A stretch of DNA of 9,278 nucleotides from CAZVAO01 sp964625175 (GCA_964625175.1 CAZVAO010000091.1:1-9278); one strand, 5' to 3'; positions 1 through 6,759 are shown, counted from the first letter of the stretch. Program-made: numbers and translations. The notes: generated by a model not told the origin, from the letters alone.

Positions 1-15
1 ACATCTCGGTTCCTT

Positions 16-91
16 TGTTTCAATTGTGTAACAGGAGAACCGTCCCCGGTGTTTCGAAAGTGAAACAGGCCGAACCGTCCCCGGTGTTTCG
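16..91. repeat. Tandem 34-35 bp REP-like repeat, two copies plus a partial third
   Basis: Two consecutive units occupy 16-49 and 50-84, each built as TGTTTC, a short variable part, GTG-N-AACAGG, and GAACCGTCCCCGG. A third unit begins at 85 (TGTTTCG) and then degenerates. The 20-bp block GAACCGTCCCCGGTGTTTCG is identical at 37-56 and 72-91. GTTTC (51-55) and GAAAC (62-66) can pair as a small hairpin, so each unit has an internal inverted element. Read on the other strand the core is CCGGGGACGGTTC, which resembles, from memory, dispersed GGGGACGGTTC-type repeats of Firmicutes often found near REP-associated tyrosine transposase genes. No transposase is present here. The repeat lies just beyond the murA terminator, a typical place for such elements to accumulate. 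The repeat structure is directly visible; the family assignment is inference. Confidence 0.75.
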
Positions 92-110
92 AGGCTGAAT
101 GTTATTAAAC

Positions 111-138
111 AAAAAAAAGGCCGCCCTAATGGGCAGCC
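111..138 (-). terminator. Intrinsic terminator of murA
   Basis: On the minus strand GGCTGCCC, loop ATTA and GGGCGGCC form an 8-bp stem with one G-U pair, followed directly by eight T residues (111-118 read as T). The stem starts 16 nt after the murA stop codon. A shorter competing inverted repeat (GCAGC-AG-GCTGC, 133-144) overlaps the 5' arm and may fold first. This is the only convincing intrinsic terminator in the window, so it probably ends transcripts coming from murA and possibly also from the wal operon upstream. Confidence 0.92.
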
Positions 139-154
139 TGCTGCTTTTTGGTAT

Positions 155-1417
155 TTATATGCAATCCACACGGCGGATATCCGCCCCGAGGGCACTCAGC
201 TTTTCAACAACATTTTCATACCCGCGATCAAGATGATAAACATCCTCAATGATCGTCTCACCCTCAGCGCACAACCCAGCGATGACTAATGCTGCAGCAC
301 ACCGTAAATCCGTTGCGTGCACCGTTGCGCCCCGCATTTGTTGCGGCCCATGAATCATGGCGATATTCCCATTGACCTTGATATCTACGCCCATGTTCTG
401 CAACTCATTAACGTAACGGAATCGATTATCAAAAATGTTTTCAATTATAGTACCTACGCCATGTGCTTTGAGTAAGGCAATGGTGATTTGGGACTGCATG
501 TCAGTGGGCAAACCTGGGTAAGGAAGCGTCTTGATATCGACACTTTTCAAATTGCCATTGCTGATGACGCGCACGTAATCTACACCCTCTTCAATATGGG
601 CGCCCATCTCCCGTAACTTAGCAACGACAGCTTCAGTATGAACGGGGATAATGTTGCAAACTTTAATATCGCTGTTGACAGCAGCAGCCATGGCCAACCA
701 CGTTCCCGCCTCAATGCGGTCAGGGATGACTGGATGTGTAATCCCAGTGCGGTATTGATTACCCGTAATGCGAATGGTACCCGTACCTGCGCCCCGGACG
801 CGAACGCCGATTCCATTAAGGAAGTTAGCGACATCGACAACCTCGGGTTCTCGCGCTGCATTTTCAATCACAGTCGTTCCCTCAGCCCCAGAAGCAGCTA
901 ACATAATGTTAATCGTTGCACCAACACTGGTAATATCCATGTAAATGGTTGTACCCACTAATTTCTCAGCCTCAACGGTGATGATTCCTTTATCAATTGA
1001 AACGGTTGCCCCTAATGCCTCAAACCCTTTTATGTGCTGATCAATAGGCCTCAAACCAATATCACACCCGCCTGGCAATAGTGCCTGAGCCTTGGAGAAA
1101 CGCGCCAAAAGTGCGCCAAGTACATAATATGAAGCCCTAAAACTACTCATCTTAGGCGATAGGCAACGCCAGTCTTTAATCTCACGTGTGTCGATTCGCA
1201 AAGTATGGGCATCAAGCGCTTCCACCTCTGCCCCAATCTCGATCAGTATTTTTTGAAAACTCTTTACATCTGCGATGCCTGGTACGTTTTCAAGAATACA
1301 GACTTCCCCCGCCAAGAGCGTCGCTGGTAGGATAGGTAATGCTGCATTTTTTGCTCCCCCAACACTGATATCCCCTGCAAGTCTTTTCCCGCCATTTATT
1401 ATAAGTTTACTAGCCAC
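155..1417 (-). CDS. murA: UDP-N-acetylglucosamine 1-carboxyvinyltransferase, MurZ/MurAB subtype
   Basis: Cytoplasmic enzyme that transfers enolpyruvate from PEP to UDP-GlcNAc, the first committed step of peptidoglycan synthesis. At 420 aa it has the usual family length, with no truncation. Visible active-site residues, numbered from the GTG start: Lys23-Asn24 in GGAKNAALPIL, Arg94, the catalytic Cys118 in PGGCDIGLRPIDQH with Arg123, Asp306 in PTDMQSQ, Arg372 in TDLRC and Arg398 in HLDRGYE. Cys rather than Asp at position 118 predicts fosfomycin sensitivity of the enzyme. Segments such as FRASYYVLGALL, RPIDQHIKGFEALGA and TSVGATINIMLAA resemble the second Firmicute paralogue (MurAB/MurZ) more than MurAA; this is judged from memory of the families. 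The GTG start at 1417 is preferred over the in-frame ATG at 1450. GGAGG lies 7 nt upstream of the GTG, no such site precedes the ATG, and MASKLIINGG matches the family N-terminus. The gene lies 210 bp downstream of yycI on the same strand and has its own candidate promoter. Confidence 0.96.
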   Translation of the reverse strand: MASKLIINGGKRLAGDISVGGAKNAALPILPATLLAGEVCILENVPGIADVKSFQKILIEIGAEVEALDAHTLRIDTREIKDWRCLSPKMSSFRASYYVLGALLARFSKAQALLPGGCDIGLRPIDQHIKGFEALGATVSIDKGIITVEAEKLVGTTIYMDITSVGATINIMLAASGAEGTTVIENAAREPEVVDVANFLNGIGVRVRGAGTGTIRITGNQYRTGITHPVIPDRIEAGTWLAMAAAVNSDIKVCNIIPVHTEAVVAKLREMGAHIEEGVDYVRVISNGNLKSVDIKTLPYPGLPTDMQSQITIALLKAHGVGTIIENIFDNRFRYVNELQNMGVDIKVNGNIAMIHGPQQMRGATVHATDLRCAAALVIAGLCAEGETIIEDVYHLDRGYENVVEKLSALGADIRRVDCI

Positions 1418-1424
1418 TATTATT

Positions 1425-1429
1425 CCTCC
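1425..1429 (-). promoter_or_regulatory. Ribosome binding site that fixes the murA start
   Basis: The minus strand reads TGGAGGAATAATAGTG: a perfect GGAGG with a 7-nt spacer to the GTG at 1417. This core lies inside the open frame that begins at ATG 1450, showing that the longer frame is not the real gene. Confidence 0.88.
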
Positions 1430-1461
1430 ATTACGTTTAACGACAATCATTTATATTGCAT

Positions 1462-1493
1462 GATAATCATAGCTAGACACAGCTATGATTATC
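1462..1493. promoter_or_regulatory. Perfect 13-bp inverted repeat upstream of murA (candidate operator or 5' hairpin)
   Basis: GATAATCATAGCT (1462-1474) and AGCTATGATTATC (1481-1493) are exact reverse complements separated by the 6-nt spacer AGACAC. On the murA strand it is followed by ATGCAATATAAATG, not a U-tract, so it is not an intrinsic terminator. It ends 33 nt upstream of the murA ribosome binding site. If the promoter proposed at 1488-1516 is correct, the distal arm contains the -10 hexamer and the symmetry axis lies close to the transcription start, the geometry expected of a repressor operator. Alternatives are an mRNA-stabilising hairpin on read-through transcripts or an attenuator. 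The repeat is directly seen; its role is inference. Confidence 0.65.
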
Positions 1494-1516
1494 TATTGTT
1501 ACTTATTCATATCCAA
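1488..1516 (-). promoter_or_regulatory. Candidate sigma-A promoter of murA
   Basis: On the minus strand TTGGAT (1516-1511, 3 of 6 against TTGACA) is followed by a 17-nt spacer and GATAAT (1493-1488, 5 of 6 against TATAAT). Spacing is ideal but the -35 is weak. A start near 1481 would give a leader of about 65 nt. The region is AT-rich, so chance matches are possible. Confidence 0.4.
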
Positions 1517-1587
1517 AACCTATTCTAACATACTTTAGGGGTTGGGTATATTTTTTTTACATTTTTTACTTAAACAACAATGAAATT

Positions 1588-1607
1588 CGCCTATAATAAA
1601 CGCCTAT
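1588..1607. repeat. Short direct repeat CGCCTAT x2 after yycI
   Basis: CGCCTAT occurs at 1588-1594 and 1601-1607 with a 6-nt spacer (13-bp period), about 20-40 bp beyond the yycI stop. It could be a binding site or chance. The period does not match the 11-bp period of WalR boxes. The remainder of the 1451-1627 gap holds A/T runs (1552-1567) and no clear terminator for yycI. Confidence 0.25.
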
Positions 1608-1627
1608 TCCCTAATTCTTGGGCCGAT

Positions 1628-2602
1628 TTATTCTACAAGTTTACCCGTGTAAGGGTTAATGAAATAGGAACGACCGCTACCATCGGGCGCTTTCACTTTA
1701 ATACTATAAACGGGCGTGACCTGCCAAACCGCAGGGGAATCTTCTGTAGCCTCAATTGCTGTTCCTAAGCCATAGTAGGCTAGCTTGATATCGATGATGG
1801 CACTCCCCGCCTCGAACTGAGCTTGGCTCGCCAATGAGAGCAGTGCCTCAGCCGAAGTGATAATCGTTCGCGTCGCTGGAAGAGCTAATTTCTCGCGAAT
1901 CTGACTCCAGAGTGATTGCTCTCGCTGTTCAACTTTAATTACAGATCGTTTAACACCACACACTCGACCCTCAAAATCCACTCTCACCTGTGTTGAACTT
2001 CCTGCATCATAAAGTGGGAGCCCAATATTCTGAACGAAGTACAAGTCGTAATAATTGATCTCATTCTCCGTAACAACTGCGATATTATCAAGCACCCAGT
2101 CGTCAAAGGAAATCCCTAAAAGATCCGTAAAATACAATCTGACACTAGTTGCAAAGAGGTAAATGTAACCTGCATCTTGGCTTGCCAATTCAATATGCTC
2201 AAAAATGTTGCTCGCCTCATCGATGCGATATTTAGTCAAATTATTGCTCCAATACGTATACCGCTCTCCTGTGAACTGGATAAACTCATCATCCAGCAAA
2301 TATAGACTATCGCCCCGATCTTCTACGGCCTGACCTGGCCAAAACGCTGCAATAACGTCTTCTTCATTGATATCTTGCCAGCTAATCAGCGTCTGAACTT
2401 TGGGGACCGTCGTGGGCAGCTCATTATAGCTAACACTGACCTGATAACGATCCTCTAGCAATTTGATGATGGTGCTATTAATCTCTTGGTATTCACTGAC
2501 AGGAATACGCGCTTCCTGTTGTCCGAATATTTGCACAATTAAGAAAACATTAAGAATCAGGAATGCTGTGATTAATATTGATTTAGCACGTGACCAATCC
2601 AT
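1628..2602 (-). CDS. yycI: WalK modulator YycI (WalI)
   Basis: Membrane-anchored extracytoplasmic protein that, with YycH, controls WalK activity; in Bacillus subtilis the pair restrains the kinase through contacts between membrane helices. The 324-aa product starts MDWSRAKSILITAFLILN, the typical YycI N-terminus: a short positive cytoplasmic tail and one transmembrane helix at about residues 9-26. The remaining roughly 295 residues lie outside the membrane. The C-terminal half (about 205-324) has the strand-rich YycH/YycI fold signature and ends SYFINPYTGKLVE. It is somewhat longer than the Bacillus protein as I remember it (about 280 aa). The ATG is preceded by AAGGAG with 6-7 nt spacing, and this site overlaps the yycH stop codon 11 nt upstream, so translation is probably coupled. 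A single Cys (Cys215) is present. No terminator is evident downstream. Confidence 0.92.
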   Translation of the reverse strand: MDWSRAKSILITAFLILNVFLIVQIFGQQEARIPVSEYQEINSTIIKLLEDRYQVSVSYNELPTTVPKVQTLISWQDINEEDVIAAFWPGQAVEDRGDSLYLLDDEFIQFTGERYTYWSNNLTKYRIDEASNIFEHIELASQDAGYIYLFATSVRLYFTDLLGISFDDWVLDNIAVVTENEINYYDLYFVQNIGLPLYDAGSSTQVRVDFEGRVCGVKRSVIKVEQREQSLWSQIREKLALPATRTIITSAEALLSLASQAQFEAGSAIIDIKLAYYGLGTAIEATEDSPAVWQVTPVYSIKVKAPDGSGRSYFINPYTGKLVE

Positions 2603-2613
2603 AATGAACTCCT

Positions 2614-4071
2614 TTACTGGGGATCCGCAAAATAACTAGCAGGAACATAGCCGGTCATAGCGTTAATTAGAAAATATTGAAGATCCCCCGCACCGTTGCC
2701 TAAAACAATGCGCCAGTGGGGTGATACAAATTGTTTACTATCGAGACCTTGCTCTGTAAAATAGATTAATTGCACATCACTAATCCGATAATCATCACTC
2801 AAGTAAGCTTGAAAGGCAGAGATCGCAAAATTAGCGTAAGGGTTCGTTTCCATATCGGTTTTCCACTTGTCCTGCGAAAGTCGCTCAATCGCTTCTGGAG
2901 CATCTATTGAAATCTTCGGCAAGTAGTTGAGTCGCCCAAATTCCCAAATCTGGCGCTGGCATTTCGTCACAACACCTTGATCAAAGACGACGGTAAAAGC
3001 GGGATCGGTGCTAATGATTGGTACGCTATAAGGGAGTGAAGTAACATAGGTTTCATAGGTCAGCTGATACTTCCCTTCTGTGGCTTCACTGCTTCCAAAT
3101 GAAGTGAGCCGAATATTATTCTTAAAAGTAGGCCAGTTTTCGGGGTTATGTTGGGCAATAAAGACCGTTCCCTCTTGTAGGGCTGCCTCCATTGTGCGAT
3201 CTTCAGTGTTATCCCCTGGAAGTGGCGTATAGGAATATTCCAAATGGGGTGCTTCGCTATAGGCTAAGCTCAAGAGTATTTGCCCGAAGGTATAGTGGTA
3301 TTGATTGTTGCTCAGGGCCACCTGACGTGCCAAACTGGGCTCAGCAAAAAACAAGCCCAACCAATCATCGCTGCTATAGGTATTAGCAGTAATTAAAACT
3401 TCTGGGAAATACCTGCCGTAACGATCAATAAAGTTCAGTGGTAAGTAGACCCCATCCATAATCTCATCATTAGCCCCTGCATCATAGACTTGCCAACCCG
3501 CGTCGTCATCTTCAGCCGTAATCGTCGCGATGTCGAGTTGGGCAAAAACCGCTTCTGTGAATTCGACCGCGTATACCGTGTCACGTAGCACCGAACGCAC
3601 CATTAATTGGGGATTAGCATCCGCAGTTAGGATGATCCGGTCTATTTCAATAGTGCTTGCCTCGACACCGGGGATAATTAAATTTAAGTTATAACTCCCT
3701 GCAAACATAAATTCAAAACTATTTTGCTTTGTCAATGCGATCCATTCCGCCAATGGAACCGCTGTCAAAGTGTAATCTCCCACTAAAGAAGTGCTGATCG
3801 CACTCCAAACTGATCTGGCATATACATTGTCCGTTAAAGCGAACAGGTCGTGACGCAGTATTTGATGTTTAACCATACGCTCGGGTTTTAGAACTGCAGC
3901 CATTAACTCTGCTGGTTCAAGTTCCTCCCCAGGAATAGGCGTAATCTGAGGTAATTCTGTAAACCAAGCGGGTAATGCCTCGTACTGCTGCATATCGGAT
4001 AGTAAAACATAGGATAAGCCTACACTCAAGACCACCAGCATAATCAGTGCCATCGATTTTAACCTTTCCAT
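2614..4071 (-). CDS. yycH: WalK modulator YycH (WalH)
   Basis: Single-pass membrane protein acting with YycI on the sensor kinase WalK. The 485-aa product begins MERLKSMALIMLVVLSVGLS, which matches the conserved YycH start (ERLKS followed by one transmembrane helix, about residues 7-25). The rest is extracytoplasmic. A family-typical GLFFAEPSLARQV segment is seen at about 239-251 (compare LFxDPSxV). The C-terminal part (about 360-485) resembles YycI: DQGVV/ISIDAPEAIERL, then QYFLINAMTGYV at the end. The start at 4071 is chosen over the longer open frame from 4167, which would overlap walK by 92 bp and add 32 residues lacking the family pattern. The ribosome site is weak (GGTAGG, 3 nt before ATG), and the ATG lies 4 nt after the walK stop, so translation probably depends on coupling to walK. 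A second ATG 18 nt downstream (Met7) has an AAAGG upstream, but using it would remove the conserved ERLKS tail. Confidence 0.9.
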   Translation of the reverse strand: MERLKSMALIMLVVLSVGLSYVLLSDMQQYEALPAWFTELPQITPIPGEELEPAELMAAVLKPERMVKHQILRHDLFALTDNVYARSVWSAISTSLVGDYTLTAVPLAEWIALTKQNSFEFMFAGSYNLNLIIPGVEASTIEIDRIILTADANPQLMVRSVLRDTVYAVEFTEAVFAQLDIATITAEDDDAGWQVYDAGANDEIMDGVYLPLNFIDRYGRYFPEVLITANTYSSDDWLGLFFAEPSLARQVALSNNQYHYTFGQILLSLAYSEAPHLEYSYTPLPGDNTEDRTMEAALQEGTVFIAQHNPENWPTFKNNIRLTSFGSSEATEGKYQLTYETYVTSLPYSVPIISTDPAFTVVFDQGVVTKCQRQIWEFGRLNYLPKISIDAPEAIERLSQDKWKTDMETNPYANFAISAFQAYLSDDYRISDVQLIYFTEQGLDSKQFVSPHWRIVLGNGAGDLQYFLINAMTGYVPASYFADPQ

Positions 4072-4075
4072 AGGC

Positions 4076-6049
4076 CTACCCAACTTCTTGCTTGGGGATG
4101 GAGAAGCGCACGTCGGTTCCCTGACCAAGTTCACTATGGATATCAATTGCCCCACCGTGAGCCTCAATAATTTGTTTGGCTATCGCTAAACCAAGCCCCG
4201 TCCCACCTAATTGGCGTGAGCGTGCCTTGTCAACCCGATAAAAACGCTCGAAAATGCGTGGCAAATCTTGGGCAGGAATTCCAATCCCGTTATCTTTAAT
4301 GTTCACCCAAACAAACTGACTGTCTTGGGTAAGGTCAACGACCACCTTGCTGTGGTTCGGTGAATATTTGATTGCGTTACTGATAATATTGACGACAACT
4401 TGCTCGATCGCATCATGATCAGCAACAATCGGAACGCAAGGTTCTGCAACATTTAATTCGATGGTGCTCTGCTTTTTCTTGGCTGTTGTTTGCATTCGCT
4501 CAACAACTTCCTCTACCAATTCCTGCATCATAAAACTCCGCTTATTCAATTCGATTTGATCTGAATCAAGTTGGGATAATTGTAAGAGATCATGAACTAG
4601 CTTATTCATACGCGTGGTCTCTGCCTCAATGACCGGTAGCATTTTACGTTGGATTTCTGAAATTTGCCATTGATATAGGTCACGCAACTGTGGCAGCGTT
4701 AAGTCATAGGTATCTAGCGCATCCGTTGGTAACGTCGCCTTCACCTGTTCTGGTGTATAATCGAGGATCCGCCAACCCGCATTTACAGCATGGAGCAGTT
4801 GGGGCGGCGTCATTTCGCGTTCTTCCAAATAGTCTTGAAGGGCATGAACCCTGATTTGAATATTTGTTAAGGGTGTTTTGAGCTCATGAGATACATTTGC
4901 CAAAAACTCGCTGCGCATGCGCTCCAGCTTTTGCTGCTCCGTAATATCTTCCAGCACCATAATGACCCCATTGAGGCGCTCTTCCCGCTGGAAGGGTGCC
5001 TGTTGGATACGAATGATTCGTCCTTCAGCAGAGGGCAATGTGACCTCTCGGATACTGAGCCTATTGGATTTTACCATCGCACCAATATCATCAATCGCTA
5101 ATCGATCAATCAGATCCACCAGAGATACTTGCTGATCACCTTCAGGTAATACGAGCAATTCCTTCGCTCTGGGGTTAATGTGAATTAATTCTCCAGCTGT
5201 ATCAAAGGCAATCACACCATTGCTCATATAAGTAAAGATGGCATCCATCTTACTCTTCTCATTGGATATTTCGCCAAGGGTTTGACTCAATTGGCTGGCC
5301 ATAGAGTTAAACATATTGCCTAATTGGCCGATTTCATCGTCCGATGCCACGTCAATTTGCTGGGAAAAGTTCCCGCGCGCAATTTCTGCAGCCCGATAGG
5401 TAAGGTCCACGATTGGGCGGGTAATGGTTTGAGCCAGCATTAAGCTAAGCGCAAGTGCGATTACTAAGGTAATCCCTGTGCCCATCAATAAAGTGCGCCT
5501 TATATCATTCACCTTACTGTATACTTGATCTTCCATAGCTGCGACAATATAGACATACCCCTGGGTCTTACCGTCATCACCAACAATTTTCATACAGGAG
5601 CTTTGATAGCGCGTATTGGTGTCTGTATTAGTGCGGATCGATCCCTGATAGGTGACGCCCTCTGGCGCAGTCGCAATAATCAGGTCATCGACCCAAAATT
5701 CCATATCATCTGATCCGTAGATCACCTTAGAATCGGCATCTAAAACATAGATCCCGTAGTCTTTAATCTCCCCTTCACTATAATCTTTATTGGGCCGCTG
5801 ATAGCGTTCCTCATCCCCGACAATCCCATTCATATACTCGGTATCATCAAGTCGATCCACCAATTTATCGACTAATAGTGCAGCGGTTTTGGCAATTGAT
5901 TCTTCAAAACTATTCTCAAGCATACTGCTAATATCTGATATTAAGTAGATACTCACCGCCTGCATGACCACCACGATTACTAACACATAAATGAATACCA
6001 ATCGCCACTGAATACTTTTCGTTTTAAGTCCATTCGCAATTTTAGGCAT
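4076..6049 (-). CDS. walK: Sensor histidine kinase WalK (YycG), with enlarged DHp hairpin
   Basis: Membrane sensor kinase of the essential WalRK cell-wall-homeostasis system; it autophosphorylates on His and passes phosphate to WalR. At 657 aa it exceeds the roughly 610 aa of Bacillus WalK. Order: cytoplasmic tail 1-15, TM1 about 16-38, extracytoplasmic Cache/PAS-like domain about 39-183, TM2 about 187-208, HAMP about 209-258 (TRPIVDL...DDEIGQL), PAS about 265-370, HisKA from about 378 with phospho-acceptor His388 in ANVSHELKTPLT (phosphatase Thr392), then HATPase_c with N-box NIISNAIKY (554-562), G1 DNGIGIP (586-592), F-box IFERFYRVD and G2 GGTGLGLAIAK (615-625). All catalytic boxes are intact. 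Between His388 and the second DHp helix (LPVIEAETTRMNKLVHDLLQLS, shown from 471 on) lie about 50 extra residues compared with Bacillus WalK. The gene starts 2 nt after the walR stop, with AGGG 10 nt before the ATG, so it is co-transcribed with walR. Confidence 0.96.
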   Translation of the reverse strand: MPKIANGLKTKSIQWRLVFIYVLVIVVVMQAVSIYLISDISSMLENSFEESIAKTAALLVDKLVDRLDDTEYMNGIVGDEERYQRPNKDYSEGEIKDYGIYVLDADSKVIYGSDDMEFWVDDLIIATAPEGVTYQGSIRTNTDTNTRYQSSCMKIVGDDGKTQGYVYIVAAMEDQVYSKVNDIRRTLLMGTGITLVIALALSLMLAQTITRPIVDLTYRAAEIARGNFSQQIDVASDDEIGQLGNMFNSMASQLSQTLGEISNEKSKMDAIFTYMSNGVIAFDTAGELIHINPRAKELLVLPEGDQQVSLVDLIDRLAIDDIGAMVKSNRLSIREVTLPSAEGRIIRIQQAPFQREERLNGVIMVLEDITEQQKLERMRSEFLANVSHELKTPLTNIQIRVHALQDYLEEREMTPPQLLHAVNAGWRILDYTPEQVKATLPTDALDTYDLTLPQLRDLYQWQISEIQRKMLPVIEAETTRMNKLVHDLLQLSQLDSDQIELNKRSFMMQELVEEVVERMQTTAKKKQSTIELNVAEPCVPIVADHDAIEQVVVNIISNAIKYSPNHSKVVVDLTQDSQFVWVNIKDNGIGIPAQDLPRIFERFYRVDKARSRQLGGTGLGLAIAKQIIEAHGGAIDIHSELGQGTDVRFSIPKQEVG

Positions 6050-6051
6050 AA

Positions 6052-6750
6052 CTATTGATCCCTAAACATATAGCCAACACCCCGTTTGGTAATAATATAA
6101 CGAGGATTGCCGGGCACTTCTTCAATTTTCTCGCGCAGGCGCCGAATGGTCACATCGACCGTACGCTCGTCGCCATAGAATTCTTTATAGCCCCATACAC
6201 CGGCTAGAAGATCTGCACGAGAATATACTTTCCCGGGATTGATTACTAAGAAGCTCAACAATTCAAATTCTCTAATTGTGAGCGGTAGCAACTCTCCTTT
6301 GAGGAAGACCTCGTATTTCTCCATATTAATCCTTAAATCCCCACACTCAATTTGCTCAGCTGCGAGAGGGGCATCCCCATTGAATATTTGGGCGCGCCGC
6401 AATTGGGCATGTACGCGTGCCATTAATTCTTGAGAATTGAAAGGCTTGGTCACGTAATCATCGGCACCAAGTTGTAGACCTTGGACCTTGTCTGTTTCCG
6501 TCTCTTTGGCGGTGAGCATAATAATTGGGGTTGTATGACTCTTGCGCACCTGACGACAGACCTCAAAACCATTCAATCCAGGCAACATAATATCTAAAAG
6601 AATTAAGTCCGGCTTGAAAATCTCCACCTGTTGGATGGCCGAGATCCCATCTGCAGCCACAACAACCTCGTACCCTTCCTTTTCCAGATTAAATTGAATC
6701 ATTTCAGCAATCAGTTGTTCATCCTCAACGACCAAGATTTTAGTTGCCAC
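6052..6750 (-). CDS. walR: Response regulator WalR (YycF)
   Basis: OmpR/PhoB-family DNA-binding response regulator, cognate partner of WalK; it controls autolysin and other wall-remodelling genes in Firmicutes. The 232-aa product has a receiver domain (about 1-120) with acidic pair Asp10-Glu11, phospho-acceptor Asp53 in LLDIMLPG, Thr80 and Lys102, followed by a winged-helix domain (about 135-230) with the recognition-helix region DERTVDVTIRRLREKI and the wing end ITKRGVGYMF. Thr101, the residue reported to be phosphorylated by the PASTA kinase (PrkC/Stk1) in B. subtilis and S. aureus, is conserved in YVTKPF. The start is GTG at 6750, with GAGGAG at 6760-6765 giving a 9-nt spacer. It is the first gene of the walR-walK-yycH-yycI run and has a good promoter upstream. 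Length and motifs are entirely ordinary. Confidence 0.97.
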   Translation of the reverse strand: MATKILVVEDEQLIAEMIQFNLEKEGYEVVVAADGISAIQQVEIFKPDLILLDIMLPGLNGFEVCRQVRKSHTTPIIMLTAKETETDKVQGLQLGADDYVTKPFNSQELMARVHAQLRRAQIFNGDAPLAAEQIECGDLRINMEKYEVFLKGELLPLTIREFELLSFLVINPGKVYSRADLLAGVWGYKEFYGDERTVDVTIRRLREKIEEVPGNPRYIITKRGVGYMFRDQ

Positions 6751-6759
6751 GACAAATCA

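Noticed and set aside
1..154. CRISPR array suggested by the regularly spaced repeats at 16-91
   Set aside because: The units are contiguous with no unique spacers of about 30 bp, only two full copies are present, and no cas gene is in the window.
638..901. Plus-strand open frames opposite murA, walK, walR and the U32 gene (for example 638-901, 4886-5101, 8759-9004)
   Set aside because: They lie entirely opposite conserved coding sequence, have no ribosome sites, and their translations look like no known family. They are shadows of the minus-strand genes.
1418..1450. Upstream ATG at 1450 extending MurA by 11 residues
   Set aside because: No ribosome site before it, and the extension runs across the perfect GGAGG that serves the GTG at 1417. 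Family alignment also starts at the GTG.
1536..1567. G-rich stretch followed by a T-run on the plus strand, resembling a terminator
   Set aside because: The preceding arms do not form a stable stem, and no plus-strand gene needs termination here.
1576..1597. Plus-strand promoter-like TTAAAC-N16-TATAAT pointing into yycI (possible antisense RNA)
   Set aside because: The -10 is perfect but the -35 is poor, the region is AT-rich, and no plus-strand gene or terminator supports it.
4072..4167. 32-residue N-terminal extension of YycH from 4167
   Set aside because: It overlaps walK by 92 bp in the region encoding the conserved kinase C-terminus, lacks a ribosome site, and would precede the typical ERLKS-TM start of the family.
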